From the NCBI GenBank assembly GCA_012518255.1, contig JAAYSX010000098.1:1-50783 (forward strand): 50,783 nt of DNA, written 5' to 3'. This DNA comes from Candidatus Epulonipiscium sp. Its GTDB lineage: Bacteria; Bacillota; Clostridia; Lachnospirales; Cellulosilyticaceae. Shown here one piece after another: positions 1 through 8,240 of this stretch. Position numbers and translations under genes: made by a program. Positions within the stretch are counted from its first letter, which is position 1, and each line of letters opens with the position of its first letter. Below the pieces are notes generated by a model. It had not been told where the DNA came from. It did no database searches and saw only the letters and a program-made list of their open reading frames with translations.

Positions 1-161
1 CCTATATTTTTAGACAAAAAGATACAATAAAACCTGTGAAAATATAGCAAACTAGATTAAGTGTAGCGAATATGAAATAAGTACACTATAAAAAAGTGTG
101 GGTAAATATTATAATATAATTAAGAAATATATGCAGAAGCTATATACAAGGAGGAAATGTA

Positions 162-1607
162 ATGAAGAAAACTAAAAAGTTATTAGCTTTAACGATGTGC
201 ACAATTCTAGTTGCAACAACAGCATTAGTAGGATGTGGTAAATCAGGTGGAGGTTCAGCAGAAGGATCAGCACCAACAAAGCTAACATGGTATGCAATTG
301 GTGATGAGCCAAAAGACCTAGACAAAGTTATGGAAGCTGCAAACGAGTACTTAGAAGAAAAAGTAAATGCTCATATTGATATGAGATATATTGGTTTTGG
401 TGACTATGATCAAAAGATGTCAGTTGTAATTAACTCAGGTGAAGATTACGACATTGCCTTTACTTGTTCATGGGCAGGAGATTACTTAGGTAACTCAAGA
501 AAAGGTGCATTCTTAGCATTAGATGACTATATTGAGTCAGATGAAGGTGCATTATTAAAAGAAACTATAGACGATAGATTCTGGGAAGGTGCAGAAATCG
601 ATGGTAGTGTTTATGCAGTTCCAGGACAAAAAGAGTTAGGTGTAGCACCTATGTGGGTGTTTACTAAAGAATATGTAGATAAATACGATATTCCATACCA
701 AGACCTACATGATTTAGAAGATTTAGAGCCATGGTTAGAACTTATCAAAGAAAATGAGCCAGACGTAGTACCACTATACATTACAGATGGTTTCTCATAC
801 ACAGTATTCTTTGATCAATTAGTTGACCCAGTTGGAGTTGAATCAGATGATGATTCACTTACAATTCAAAATATGTTTGAAACAGAAGAAATGAAACAAA
901 AGCTGCAAACACTTAGAAGATACTATGAAAAAGGATATATCAACGCAGACGCTGCAACAGCACAAGATGATGATTCAGTTAAACGTCTAGTAACTAAAGG
1001 TGACGGGCAACCATATGCTGATACACTTTGGTCAAAAGGATTAGGATATGAAGTAGTATCATCTTACATTGTTGATACATTAATTACAAATGGTTCAACA
1101 ACAGGATCAATGATGGCTATATCAAGTAACTCCAAGAACCCAGATAAAGCTTTTGAAGTATTAAGCTTATTAAACACTGATGAATACTTTAGAAACCTGA
1201 TTAACTACGGTATTGAAGATGTTCACTATGAAAAAGTTGGAGAAGAAAACATTAAAATTATCAATCCAGATGACAAAGCTTATGACGTACCATACTTTGC
1301 ACTTGGAAACTTATTTATAACTTATAAATTAGAAGATGAGCCAACAACAAAATGGGATGAATTCCAAGACTTTAATGATAAAGCTCAAGTATCCCCAGCA
1401 TTAGGATTTAAATTTGACTCATCAAGTGTATCCAATGAGATTGCTGCAATTAATAACGTTTTAGAAGAATACAAATCAACACTTTACAGTGGATCTGTAG
1501 ATGTAGATGAATACCTTGACAAATTAAATGAAAAACTTCATGAACAAGGAATTCAAAAAGTTATTGATGAAATGCAAAGTCAAATCGACGAATGGAAAGC
1601 TCAATAA
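162..1607 (+). CDS. Extracellular sugar-binding lipoprotein of an ABC importer (DUF3502 type)
   Basis: This 481-residue protein should capture a carbohydrate outside the cell and deliver it to the permeases encoded at 5867 and 6839. A basic N-terminus, a hydrophobic stretch (about residues 7-23) and the lipobox LVGC give a lipid-anchored Cys25. The body has the layout of family 1 solute-binding proteins. The last 70 or so residues resemble the DUF3502 domain, seen in binding proteins found with YtcP/LplB-type permeases. The start follows AAGGAGG (148-154) at good spacing. Codon use looks tuned for high expression (AGA rather than the AGG common in neighbours), as expected for an abundant binding protein. 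It ends at a strong hairpin, so it is probably transcribed alone. The substrate cannot be read from the sequence; an oligosaccharide is likely because YesM/YesN-type regulators lie next to it. Confidence 0.88.
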   Translation: MKKTKKLLALTMCTILVATTALVGCGKSGGGSAEGSAPTKLTWYAIGDEPKDLDKVMEAANEYLEEKVNAHIDMRYIGFGDYDQKMSVVINSGEDYDIAFTCSWAGDYLGNSRKGAFLALDDYIESDEGALLKETIDDRFWEGAEIDGSVYAVPGQKELGVAPMWVFTKEYVDKYDIPYQDLHDLEDLEPWLELIKENEPDVVPLYITDGFSYTVFFDQLVDPVGVESDDDSLTIQNMFETEEMKQKLQTLRRYYEKGYINADAATAQDDDSVKRLVTKGDGQPYADTLWSKGLGYEVVSSYIVDTLITNGSTTGSMMAISSNSKNPDKAFEVLSLLNTDEYFRNLINYGIEDVHYEKVGEENIKIINPDDKAYDVPYFALGNLFITYKLEDEPTTKWDEFQDFNDKAQVSPALGFKFDSSSVSNEIAAINNVLEEYKSTLYSGSVDVDEYLDKLNEKLHEQGIQKVIDEMQSQIDEWKAQ

Positions 1608-1639
1608 TTAATAGTTACTCCATATTTTACTATATTTAA

Positions 1640-1673
1640 AAAGCAGGCTACCTTATGTAAGGTGGCCTGCTTT
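1640..1673. terminator. Bidirectional terminator between the binding protein and yesL-like genes
   Basis: A 16-bp stem (1640-1655 with 1658-1673, one G-T pair) starts with AAA and ends with TTT. It lies between two convergent genes and could end transcription from both sides. Confidence 0.8.
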
Positions 1674-1677
1674 GACG

Positions 1678-2337
1678 TTATTCTTTAGATAAGTTTTCAA
1701 GTTCCGAAAAAAGTTTTTTGTTAACCAGGGTTAATAAAAAAGCTAATATACTAGAAATAAAGAGCATGGTTGTTCCTGGTGAAATTTCAAATATTATAAG
1801 TGATACAGTAAGTAATAGTAAGTTTGTTATAGTAAGACTTGGCTTAGTAAAACATAGGATTAAGGAAGTTTTAATTATTTCTAGGTTGCTCATTTTAAAC
1901 CTAGAAATCAGCATAAATACATATGGTATAGTAGCAAATAAAACAATGGCAATAGAGATAGAAAATATTACCAAAACAAGTCCATATCCCTTAGAAGCAA
2001 AAAATCTCATATTAGTATGAAGCATTAAAAATAGTAGTAAAAAACCAAACCAAATTGAAAGTGCCTGCATAAAATTTAGTTTAATTCCATTTTTAAAGTC
2101 CTTTATAAGACTTAGGCCTTTATTAATTCTTAGCTTGTTCATACAATAAAGTAATGCGGTAAAAGTTGGCATGGTTGGTAATAGGCAAAGTATAAATAAG
2201 GGGAAGTAGTCAAAGAGCTTGCTTATGCCAAGGGTCATAAAGAACATTATTATTGGTATATTAAAGAGCATAAAGAACAAATTCAAAATAAAGAACCAAA
2301 ATATATAGTTAAAAACATCAAGAATCTTATCTAACAT
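1678..2337 (-). CDS. YesL-like (DUF624) membrane protein
   Basis: This integral membrane protein of 219 residues has about five hydrophobic segments and resembles the YesL/DUF624 family. That family commonly sits beside YesM/YesN kinases and sugar ABC importers, but its biochemical role is not established. A TTG 12 bases further upstream would also open the frame, but the GGAGG motif would then lie inside the gene. The ATG at 2337 sits six bases after that GGAGG, so it is the better start. The gene is divergent from the kinase gene at 2434 and convergent with the binding-protein gene. This separates it from the rest of the locus in transcription, though it probably belongs to it in function. 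Confidence 0.78.
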   Translation of the reverse strand: MLDKILDVFNYIFWFFILNLFFMLFNIPIIMFFMTLGISKLFDYFPLFILCLLPTMPTFTALLYCMNKLRINKGLSLIKDFKNGIKLNFMQALSIWFGFLLLFLMLHTNMRFFASKGYGLVLVIFSISIAIVLFATIPYVFMLISRFKMSNLEIIKTSLILCFTKPSLTITNLLLLTVSLIIFEISPGTTMLFISSILAFLLTLVNKKLFSELENLSKE

Positions 2338-2433
2338 AAATACCTCCAAGTAAAAGTTTAAATTTTATCTATATATGTAGTATAATGTAAGGGGTTAATA
2401 AATTCAATGATGAGTACTTAGAAGGGGATAGTC

Positions 2434-4164
2434 ATGAAAGCAAAACATTTAAAAATTTATAAAAAGCTATTTATTAATTATTTATTAGCCATTATATTTT
2501 TAATTATTACCTTGGATGGTTATTTTATAAAAAAATTCTTAAATAATAATATAGAAAAAAATTTGTATATTAATGATAAGGTTGTTTATGATATAAATGA
2601 AGAGCTTAACCAGGTAAATAATTCTAGCGATAAGATTATAAAAAATATGTACAATGATCTAGCTGTGCTTGAGGATATACTGGTTTTTATGTCTATGGAT
2701 AATATATCTTATTTAATGGCAAAGCTAGATAAGTTTTCGGAAAGTGATAAGTATTATTATAATGGCATAGAAAGATTTGTAGCTAGGTCCTTTTTATCCC
2801 ATGATAACCTAGAAGAGATCTCCTTTACTAGTTATGATAGGCTTACTAAGGATTCATTTAATAGGAATAATCAAATCAAAACTGAGAATATAAAATCTAA
2901 AAGCCTTTTACTAAATGAGGGGTTTAATAATATTAGGACTGGACATAATTCAATTGAATTTATATGGGAGATAAGGAATCCCATAGATCTAAAACCACAT
3001 GGAATAATTGCCCTTAAATATAACTTAAATAACACAAAAAATATATATAGGAAGTATGAAGGAAGGCATGAAATATTAATTATAGATTCAAGTGACTATA
3101 TCATTTATAGTGTGGATGATCAGTATGAATATGAGGAATATAAATACGCCGATGAAGTATTACATGCTGATAGGATGATAAAACTAGATGCCAATTACTA
3201 TATGAGCAAAATAGTTAGTCCTCTTGGTATAACATCCATATCTATAATACCCAAAAGAGAGGTATATAAGATGCCCCTAGGCCTACTAGGTTCCATAATA
3301 CTTGTAGATATCCTGGTTTTTGCGATTTCAATATCCATAGTATATGTAAGGCTAATGTTCCTTAATAGAAGGACTAACCAGATTATACTTGCTATGGATG
3401 AAGTTAAGAAAGGTAACTTAGACGTCGAAATTCCCTTAACTGATGATAATGATGAAATTAATTATATATCAGAGAACTTTAATAATATGTGTAAAAACCT
3501 TGATGAATACATTAAAAGGAGTTACTTGTCACAAATTGAGCAGAAAAAGGCTGAAATGATAGCCCTGCAAAACCAAATAAATCCTCATTTTTTATATAAT
3601 ACCTTAGAATCAATAAGGATGAAGGCCATATCTAATGGTGATAGGGAAGTGGGCAAGATGTTATATATACTTTCCTTCTTATTTAGGAAGCAGCTAAAGG
3701 ATGAAAGTATTATAAGTTTAAAAGATGAGTTATATTATTGTGAGCAATATATAGAGATATTTAAATTTAGATATGAAGATAACTTTACCTACCAAATGGA
3801 TTGCCCAGACCAATTAGGGGAGTGTAAAATACCTAAGTTTTCTATTCAACCTATGATAGAAAATTACTTTGTCCATGGTATAAGGCTGGAGGATTTTGAT
3901 AATACCCTAAAAATAAATGTAAGTAAAGTAGAAAAAGATGTTATCATTAAAATTATAGATAATGGGAGGGGAATAGAGCCGGAAGAATTAGAGGTAATAA
4001 ATAATCATTTGTTATTAGGTGAGAAGTTAGGGGATTCACTTGGGATTACAAATGTAAATGATAGATTAATTAATGAATACGGAGAAGAATATGGTGTAAA
4101 AATAGAAAATAATAAGGGGCAGGGGATTACTGTTACTATCAGGATATTATGTAGAGGGGTGTAA
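2434..4164 (+). CDS. yesM: Sensor histidine kinase, YesM type
   Basis: This 576-residue membrane kinase probably senses an extracellular sugar and phosphorylates the regulator encoded two bases downstream. Visible parts are an N-terminal membrane segment (about 13-31), an extracellular sensor region (about 32-280), a second membrane segment (about 283-308) and a HAMP linker (about 310-365). The His_kinase domain carries the phospho-acceptor His385 in NPHFLYN. The HATPase domain has an N box (IENYFVHG) and a glycine box (DNGRGI). The length and the PHFLYN box are typical of YesM/LytS-like kinases. It forms an operon with the response regulator. The symbol is by family resemblance; the ligand is unknown. 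Confidence 0.9.
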   Translation: MKAKHLKIYKKLFINYLLAIIFLIITLDGYFIKKFLNNNIEKNLYINDKVVYDINEELNQVNNSSDKIIKNMYNDLAVLEDILVFMSMDNISYLMAKLDKFSESDKYYYNGIERFVARSFLSHDNLEEISFTSYDRLTKDSFNRNNQIKTENIKSKSLLLNEGFNNIRTGHNSIEFIWEIRNPIDLKPHGIIALKYNLNNTKNIYRKYEGRHEILIIDSSDYIIYSVDDQYEYEEYKYADEVLHADRMIKLDANYYMSKIVSPLGITSISIIPKREVYKMPLGLLGSIILVDILVFAISISIVYVRLMFLNRRTNQIILAMDEVKKGNLDVEIPLTDDNDEINYISENFNNMCKNLDEYIKRSYLSQIEQKKAEMIALQNQINPHFLYNTLESIRMKAISNGDREVGKMLYILSFLFRKQLKDESIISLKDELYYCEQYIEIFKFRYEDNFTYQMDCPDQLGECKIPKFSIQPMIENYFVHGIRLEDFDNTLKINVSKVEKDVIIKIIDNGRGIEPEELEVINNHLLLGEKLGDSLGITNVNDRLINEYGEEYGVKIENNKGQGITVTIRILCRGV

Positions 4165-4166
4165 GA

Positions 4167-5705
4167 ATGTATAGTGTTATGTTAGTTGACGATGAAAAAT
4201 TAATATTAGAGGGACTTGAGAATATTATTGATTGGGGTAAGCTTGGTTTAAAGATAACCAGCACTTCCTTAAATGGCTATGATGCCTTAGAAAAATTTAA
4301 GGAAGAGCCTGTAGATATTGTAATAACAGATATAAATATGCCTAGGATGACGGGGCTTGAGCTAATTAAAGAAATTAGAAGCTTTAACTCTACAACTAGA
4401 TTTATAATCTTAACAGGCTATGATGAGTTTAGATATGCACAGGAGGCCATTAAGTATGGTATAGAAAGTTATATTTTAAAGCCTATTGATGAAGAGGCTC
4501 TGGAGCTAGATCTAACTAATATTATTAAGCAATTTAATCAGATTAAAAAAGAAAAAAATAAAATCCTATCTATAAACTCTGATTTAATTGACTATATCGG
4601 CGGTAATATAGGGGAAGACTATATTTACTATATTAAGGATTCTTTATCTATAGATATAGAAGATAGTAAGTATACAGTAGCCAATATAAGCGTTCTAGGC
4701 CAGGATGTGGACGAGGAGAACCTAGGTGTAGACGAAATGTATGAAATAGTAAGGAAGAATTCTGCTAGTAAGTATGAGGTAATACATAAGTATAGCAATC
4801 AGGTTATTTTAATAAACTCCTGGGACCTTGCAACTAGTAGGGAAGAAATTATCAATTACTATGAGTGCATGAAAGAGGCATTTATTGAGGCATTTGGGCC
4901 TGGTAACAAGGAAGTTTTTATTACTATAGGGGATACAGTTGAACATATAGAAGAATTAAGGGACAGCTATGAAACTGTAAGAAGGTTAAAGAAATATATA
5001 TTAACTGAAGGTCCTAATAAGTGTATCTCTAGTGAGAACCTAAAGAATCATAATGAAAAGATAAGGGATTTTAAGGAAGAAATAGCCAATATTAATAGAT
5101 TAATTATAGAGAAGGACATAAAGGAACTAGAAGAATATATTTATAAAATACTTGATGATGAAGATTTAACCCCAAAGAATATTTATGATTTTTCCATAAA
5201 AGTTATTATACTGGTTAATGATATATCCAATGACTTGCAGTTTACAAGGAAGTATGGAAGGGATAGTTTAAGCAACACAATTATAGAATTAAGTAATGAA
5301 AGTAGCAGGGAAAGTATTAAATTATTTATAATGAGGGAAGTTGAAGAGCTTATAGATAATATGTGTGAGCAAACCATAAAATATAGCCCTGTTGTTCAGC
5401 AGGTAATAAATATAATAGATGAAAAATATTATGAGGATCTAAGCTTAAAAACCTTAGCCCACAAATATAATATAAATAGTTCATACCTAGGCCAAATATT
5501 TTCCAAAGAAACGGGTACTTCTTTTTCAGAATATCTTAATAAGACCAGAAATATGAAGGCAAAGGAACTAATTCTTAATACAAATATGAGAATAAACGAT
5601 ATATCTAGCAAGGTAGGCTATACAGGTACAAGCTATTTTTATAGGAAATTTAAGAAATACTATGGTGTATCACCATCAACCTTAAGAGAAATGAAGAATT
5701 ATTAG
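4167..5705 (+). CDS. yesN: Response regulator with AraC-type DNA-binding domain, YesN type
   Basis: This 512-residue regulator is the partner of the kinase ending two bases upstream. Residues 1-120 form a receiver domain with the acidic pair D8/D9, the phospho-acceptor Asp55 in VITDINMPRM and the conserved Lys in YILKPID near residue 105. A poorly conserved middle region follows. The last 100 residues are a double helix-turn-helix AraC domain ending in a motif of the type GYTGTSYFYRKFKKYYGVSPS. It is expected to activate the sugar-transport genes on either side. Its operator was not identified; an imperfect inverted repeat (ACACT...AGTGT, about 83-98) before the binding-protein gene is one untested possibility. 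Confidence 0.9.
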   Translation: MYSVMLVDDEKLILEGLENIIDWGKLGLKITSTSLNGYDALEKFKEEPVDIVITDINMPRMTGLELIKEIRSFNSTTRFIILTGYDEFRYAQEAIKYGIESYILKPIDEEALELDLTNIIKQFNQIKKEKNKILSINSDLIDYIGGNIGEDYIYYIKDSLSIDIEDSKYTVANISVLGQDVDEENLGVDEMYEIVRKNSASKYEVIHKYSNQVILINSWDLATSREEIINYYECMKEAFIEAFGPGNKEVFITIGDTVEHIEELRDSYETVRRLKKYILTEGPNKCISSENLKNHNEKIRDFKEEIANINRLIIEKDIKELEEYIYKILDDEDLTPKNIYDFSIKVIILVNDISNDLQFTRKYGRDSLSNTIIELSNESSRESIKLFIMREVEELIDNMCEQTIKYSPVVQQVINIIDEKYYEDLSLKTLAHKYNINSSYLGQIFSKETGTSFSEYLNKTRNMKAKELILNTNMRINDISSKVGYTGTSYFYRKFKKYYGVSPSTLREMKNY

Positions 5706-5707
5706 TA

Positions 5708-5747
5708 AAAAGTACTAGGGATTATTGAAATAATCCCTAGTACTTTT
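5708..5747 (+). terminator. Terminator after yesMN
   Basis: A 19-bp near-perfect stem (5708-5726 with 5729-5747) ends in TTTT, directly after the regulator stop codon. It separates the two-component operon from the permease operon. Confidence 0.85.
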
Positions 5748-5866
5748 ATATATTATTTGTAGAAAACTTTAATTTTTGCACTAAATCTATATTATTTCAT
5801 CTTAAAAAAAAGGTGGATTTATGGTATATTTTAAGTAGATAAATAAGTGTACAAGGAGGTTAGAAT

Positions 5867-6820
5867 ATGGAGGCAATCAAGAGCACAAATAAGAAGAAAA
5901 CTTTTTGGGAAAAGGTAAAGGAAAACTGGGAACTAATAGTCTTAACACTGCCAGGTACTATATGGTTTTTAGTCTTTGCCTACTTGCCTATGTTCGGTGT
6001 AATAATTGCGTTTAAAGAGTGGAAAATTAATGGTGGTTTTTTACAGAGTCTAATTACTAGTGAGTGGGTGGGTTTTGATAACTTTAAATTCTTATTTGCA
6101 AGTAGTGATGCCTGGCTAATAACAAGAAATACGGTATTATATAATTTGACATTTATTATTCTAGGAATTGTACTTCCTGTGACGCTTGCAATATTACTTA
6201 ATGAATTACTTAATGAAAAGCTATCAAAGTTTTATCAAAGTTCTATGTTTTTACCATATTTTTTATCCTGGGTTGTAGTTTCCTATTGTTTATTTGCATT
6301 TCTAAGCCCAGAAAAAGGATATCTAAATAATATTATTACATCTTTTGGTGGACAAAGGATATCATGGTATACAGAGCCTAAATACTGGGTCTTCATTATT
6401 ATATTTATGAGCCAGTGGAAGGGTGTAGGATATGGAACGGTTATCTATTTAGCATCTATATGTGGTATTGATGAATCTTATTTTGAAGCAGCTACTATAG
6501 ATGGTGCTACAAAGTGGCAACAAATAAAATATATAACTATTCCATCACTAAAACCTGTTTTAATAATTATGTTTATAACGGCAATTGGAGGAATGTTTAG
6601 GGCTGACTTTGGACTCTTCTATCAGCTACCAAAGAACTCAGGAGCCTTATATCCAGTTACTAATGTTATTGACACCTATGTATATAGAGGGTTAATGAAC
6701 CTTGGAAATATTGGGATGAGTTCGGCAGCAGGTTTATATCAATCATTCGTTGGATTAATATTAATATTAGTAACCAATGGAATTGTTAGAAAGGTAGATA
6801 ATGAAAATGCATTCTTTTAA
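5867..6820 (+). CDS. Sugar ABC transporter permease, LplB/UgpA type
   Basis: This is a 317-residue membrane permease with about six hydrophobic helices. Near residue 205 is the cytoplasmic EAA loop, with the core EAATIDGATKWQQIKYITIP, which docks the ATPase. The N-terminus (KENWELIVLTLPGTIWFLVFAYLPM) is typical of LplB-like permeases that work with DUF3502-type binding proteins. An AAGGAGG lies upstream at good spacing. The gene is followed after 18 bases by the second permease, so the two form an operon and probably a heterodimer. No ATPase gene is present at this locus. Confidence 0.9.
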   Translation: MEAIKSTNKKKTFWEKVKENWELIVLTLPGTIWFLVFAYLPMFGVIIAFKEWKINGGFLQSLITSEWVGFDNFKFLFASSDAWLITRNTVLYNLTFIILGIVLPVTLAILLNELLNEKLSKFYQSSMFLPYFLSWVVVSYCLFAFLSPEKGYLNNIITSFGGQRISWYTEPKYWVFIIIFMSQWKGVGYGTVIYLASICGIDESYFEAATIDGATKWQQIKYITIPSLKPVLIIMFITAIGGMFRADFGLFYQLPKNSGALYPVTNVIDTYVYRGLMNLGNIGMSSAAGLYQSFVGLILILVTNGIVRKVDNENAFF

Positions 6821-6838
6821 AAAGGTGGTGTATATAGC

Positions 6839-7792
6839 GTGATAGAAAAAATAAAAAACATATTTAAACCAAAGAAAGCTAAGCAAACTAGTCCAGTTAA
6901 TTTTAACTCTATTTCAAAACCAACTAATATACTATTAAATATACTTTTTTCAATTTTAGCAGCTCTTTGTATAATACCATTCTTATTTGTTTTAATTATA
7001 TCCTTAACCAGTGAGGAAGCTTTAAGGATGAATGGTTATAGATTTTGGCCAGAAGAGTGGAGCTTCGATGCCTATAGATATATATTATCTTCAGGTAATA
7101 ATATTATAAGATCATATGGAATAACTATCTTTGTAACAGTGGTTGGTACTATATTAGGATTATTTATTATGACAACCTATGGTTATGCCCTATCAAGGAA
7201 ATACTTCCATTTTAGAGGGTTTTTTACCAAATTAATTTTTATACCAATGCTGTTTTCAGGTGGGATGGTATCATCCTATTTAGTTGTAACAAGATTCCTT
7301 GGGCTTAAAAATAATATTTTGGCCTTAATATTACCCCTTTGCGTAAGTTCCTTTAATATAATAATATTAAGAACCTTCTTTAGGACAACGGTGCCAGATG
7401 CCATTGTGGAATCAGCAAAGATAGACGGAGCATCAGAGTTTTTATTATTCAGGAAAATAGTATTACCAATTTCACTTCCAGCAATTGCTACAATAGCCCT
7501 ATTTTTAACTTTAGGATTTTGGAACGATTGGTTTAATGCTATGTTATACATTGATAAAAATAGTTTAATGCCACTACAGTACTTATTAATTAAGCTAGAG
7601 ACCTCTATAGAGTTCTTAATTGATAACTCTTCAGCCCTAGGTACTGCTGCTATCGAAGAGGCAGCTAAGATGCCTAAAGAGACTGTTAAGATGGCTATAG
7701 TTGTGATAAGTACCTTGCCTATTGTGTGTGCTTATCCATTTTTCCAACAGTACTTTATTAGTGGTCTAACTGTTGGAGCAGTTAAAGAGTAA
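6839..7792 (+). CDS. Sugar ABC transporter permease, YtcP/UgpE type
   Basis: This second permease of the pair has 317 residues, about six membrane segments and the EAA-loop motif ESAKIDGASEFLLFRKIVLPIS near residue 195. The C-terminal end, in which the words FFQQYFISGLTVGAVK can be read, is characteristic of YtcP-type permeases. The start codon is GTG, chosen because AAAGGTGG (6821-6828) lies at good spacing and no better ATG is nearby. No clear terminator follows directly, so transcripts may run into the gene-free region after 7792. Confidence 0.9.
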   Translation: MIEKIKNIFKPKKAKQTSPVNFNSISKPTNILLNILFSILAALCIIPFLFVLIISLTSEEALRMNGYRFWPEEWSFDAYRYILSSGNNIIRSYGITIFVTVVGTILGLFIMTTYGYALSRKYFHFRGFFTKLIFIPMLFSGGMVSSYLVVTRFLGLKNNILALILPLCVSSFNIIILRTFFRTTVPDAIVESAKIDGASEFLLFRKIVLPISLPAIATIALFLTLGFWNDWFNAMLYIDKNSLMPLQYLLIKLETSIEFLIDNSSALGTAAIEEAAKMPKETVKMAIVVISTLPIVCAYPFFQQYFISGLTVGAVKE

Positions 7793-8027
7793 GTAAAAAA
7801 TATGCACAATAAAATTAAAAAAGCTTATGCAAGATTTAGGGAAAAACAAAATAATCATATTTATAGCAAATACATCATGCACAATGTACATTAAGCCAAA
7901 ATAATCATATAAATAACTAGAAAAAACCAACAAACCATAAGGGTGGGTTATACAAAATGTTTAAAATGTACAATTTAAAGCTAAATATTAGTGCACATTT
8001 AAAAAAAAGACATGCTATAATAAAGAT
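7793..8027. other. Gene-free region with spaced direct repeats and TGTACA palindromes
   Basis: No convincing protein gene is seen here. CAAAATAATCATAT occurs twice (7847-7860 and 7897-7910), exactly 50 bp apart. AATGTACATT (7883-7892) and the related AAATGTACAATTT (7964-7976) lie between these repeats and the small-RNA promoter. The layout suggests regulatory protein binding upstream of that promoter, but AT-rich DNA produces such matches easily. Confidence 0.45.
7992..8021 (+). promoter_or_regulatory. Candidate sigma-A promoter for the small RNA
   Basis: TGCACA (7992-7997, four of six consensus bases) and a perfect TATAAT (8016-8021) are separated by 18 bp. The predicted start, about seven bases after the -10 box, falls at the first base of the first RNA hairpin (8028). 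Confidence 0.5.
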
Positions 8028-8130
8028 GTAACCTACCCCAAGGTTACTAACAAATATTACTTATTTGTTACCCCTAAAATAAATACCTTCTCCTAGCAGA
8101 AAGACACCGGGTCTTTCTGCTACTTTTTTT
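8028..8130 (+). ncRNA. Candidate unannotated small RNA of about 100 nt
   Basis: The segment lies between a good -10 box and a strong intrinsic terminator and has no open reading frame worth calling. Three hairpins follow each other: GTAACCT/AGGTTAC (8028-8034 with 8041-8047, loop ACCCCA), TAACAAATA/TATTTGTTA (8048-8056 with 8062-8070) and the terminator stem (8095-8121). The first loop and the linker after the second hairpin both expose ACCCC. These could pair with the G-rich ribosome binding sites common in this genome, as in C-rich-motif small RNAs of other Firmicutes. A second promoter follows before the next gene, so an independent transcript is more likely than a leader or attenuator. 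The targeting role is inference. Confidence 0.55.
8095..8130 (+). terminator. Terminator of the candidate small RNA
   Basis: An 11-bp perfect stem AGCAGAAAGAC/GTCTTTCTGCT (8095-8105 with 8111-8121) has a five-base loop and is followed by a run of T after AC. It is a classic Rho-independent terminator, more than 300 bases downstream of the nearest upstream protein gene. Confidence 0.88.
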
Positions 8131-8155
8131 TGTCTTAAAATACATAAAGAAATAC

Positions 8156-8186
8156 TTGCCATGGACATGGAATAAGTAGATATAAT
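8156..8186 (+). promoter_or_regulatory. Candidate promoter of the FtsH-like gene
   Basis: TTGCCA (8156-8161) and TATAAT (8181-8186) are separated by 19 bp. A GATATA at 8179 gives 17-bp spacing. It lies downstream of the small-RNA terminator and about 55 bases before the start codon. Confidence 0.45.
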
Positions 8187-8240
8187 ATAATAGGTTTAAG
8201 ATCAGGACATAAATAATACACATCATCAGGGGGGATCTAG

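Noticed and set aside
1718-2020. 100-codon plus-strand frame inside the yesL-like gene
   Set aside because: Antisense shadow; the minus-strand frame has membrane-protein character and a GGAGG start site.
8028-8130. Reading the small-RNA segment as a riboswitch or attenuator of the FtsH-like gene
   Set aside because: No known riboswitch core was recognised, and a separate promoter-like pair (8156-8186) lies between the terminator and the gene.
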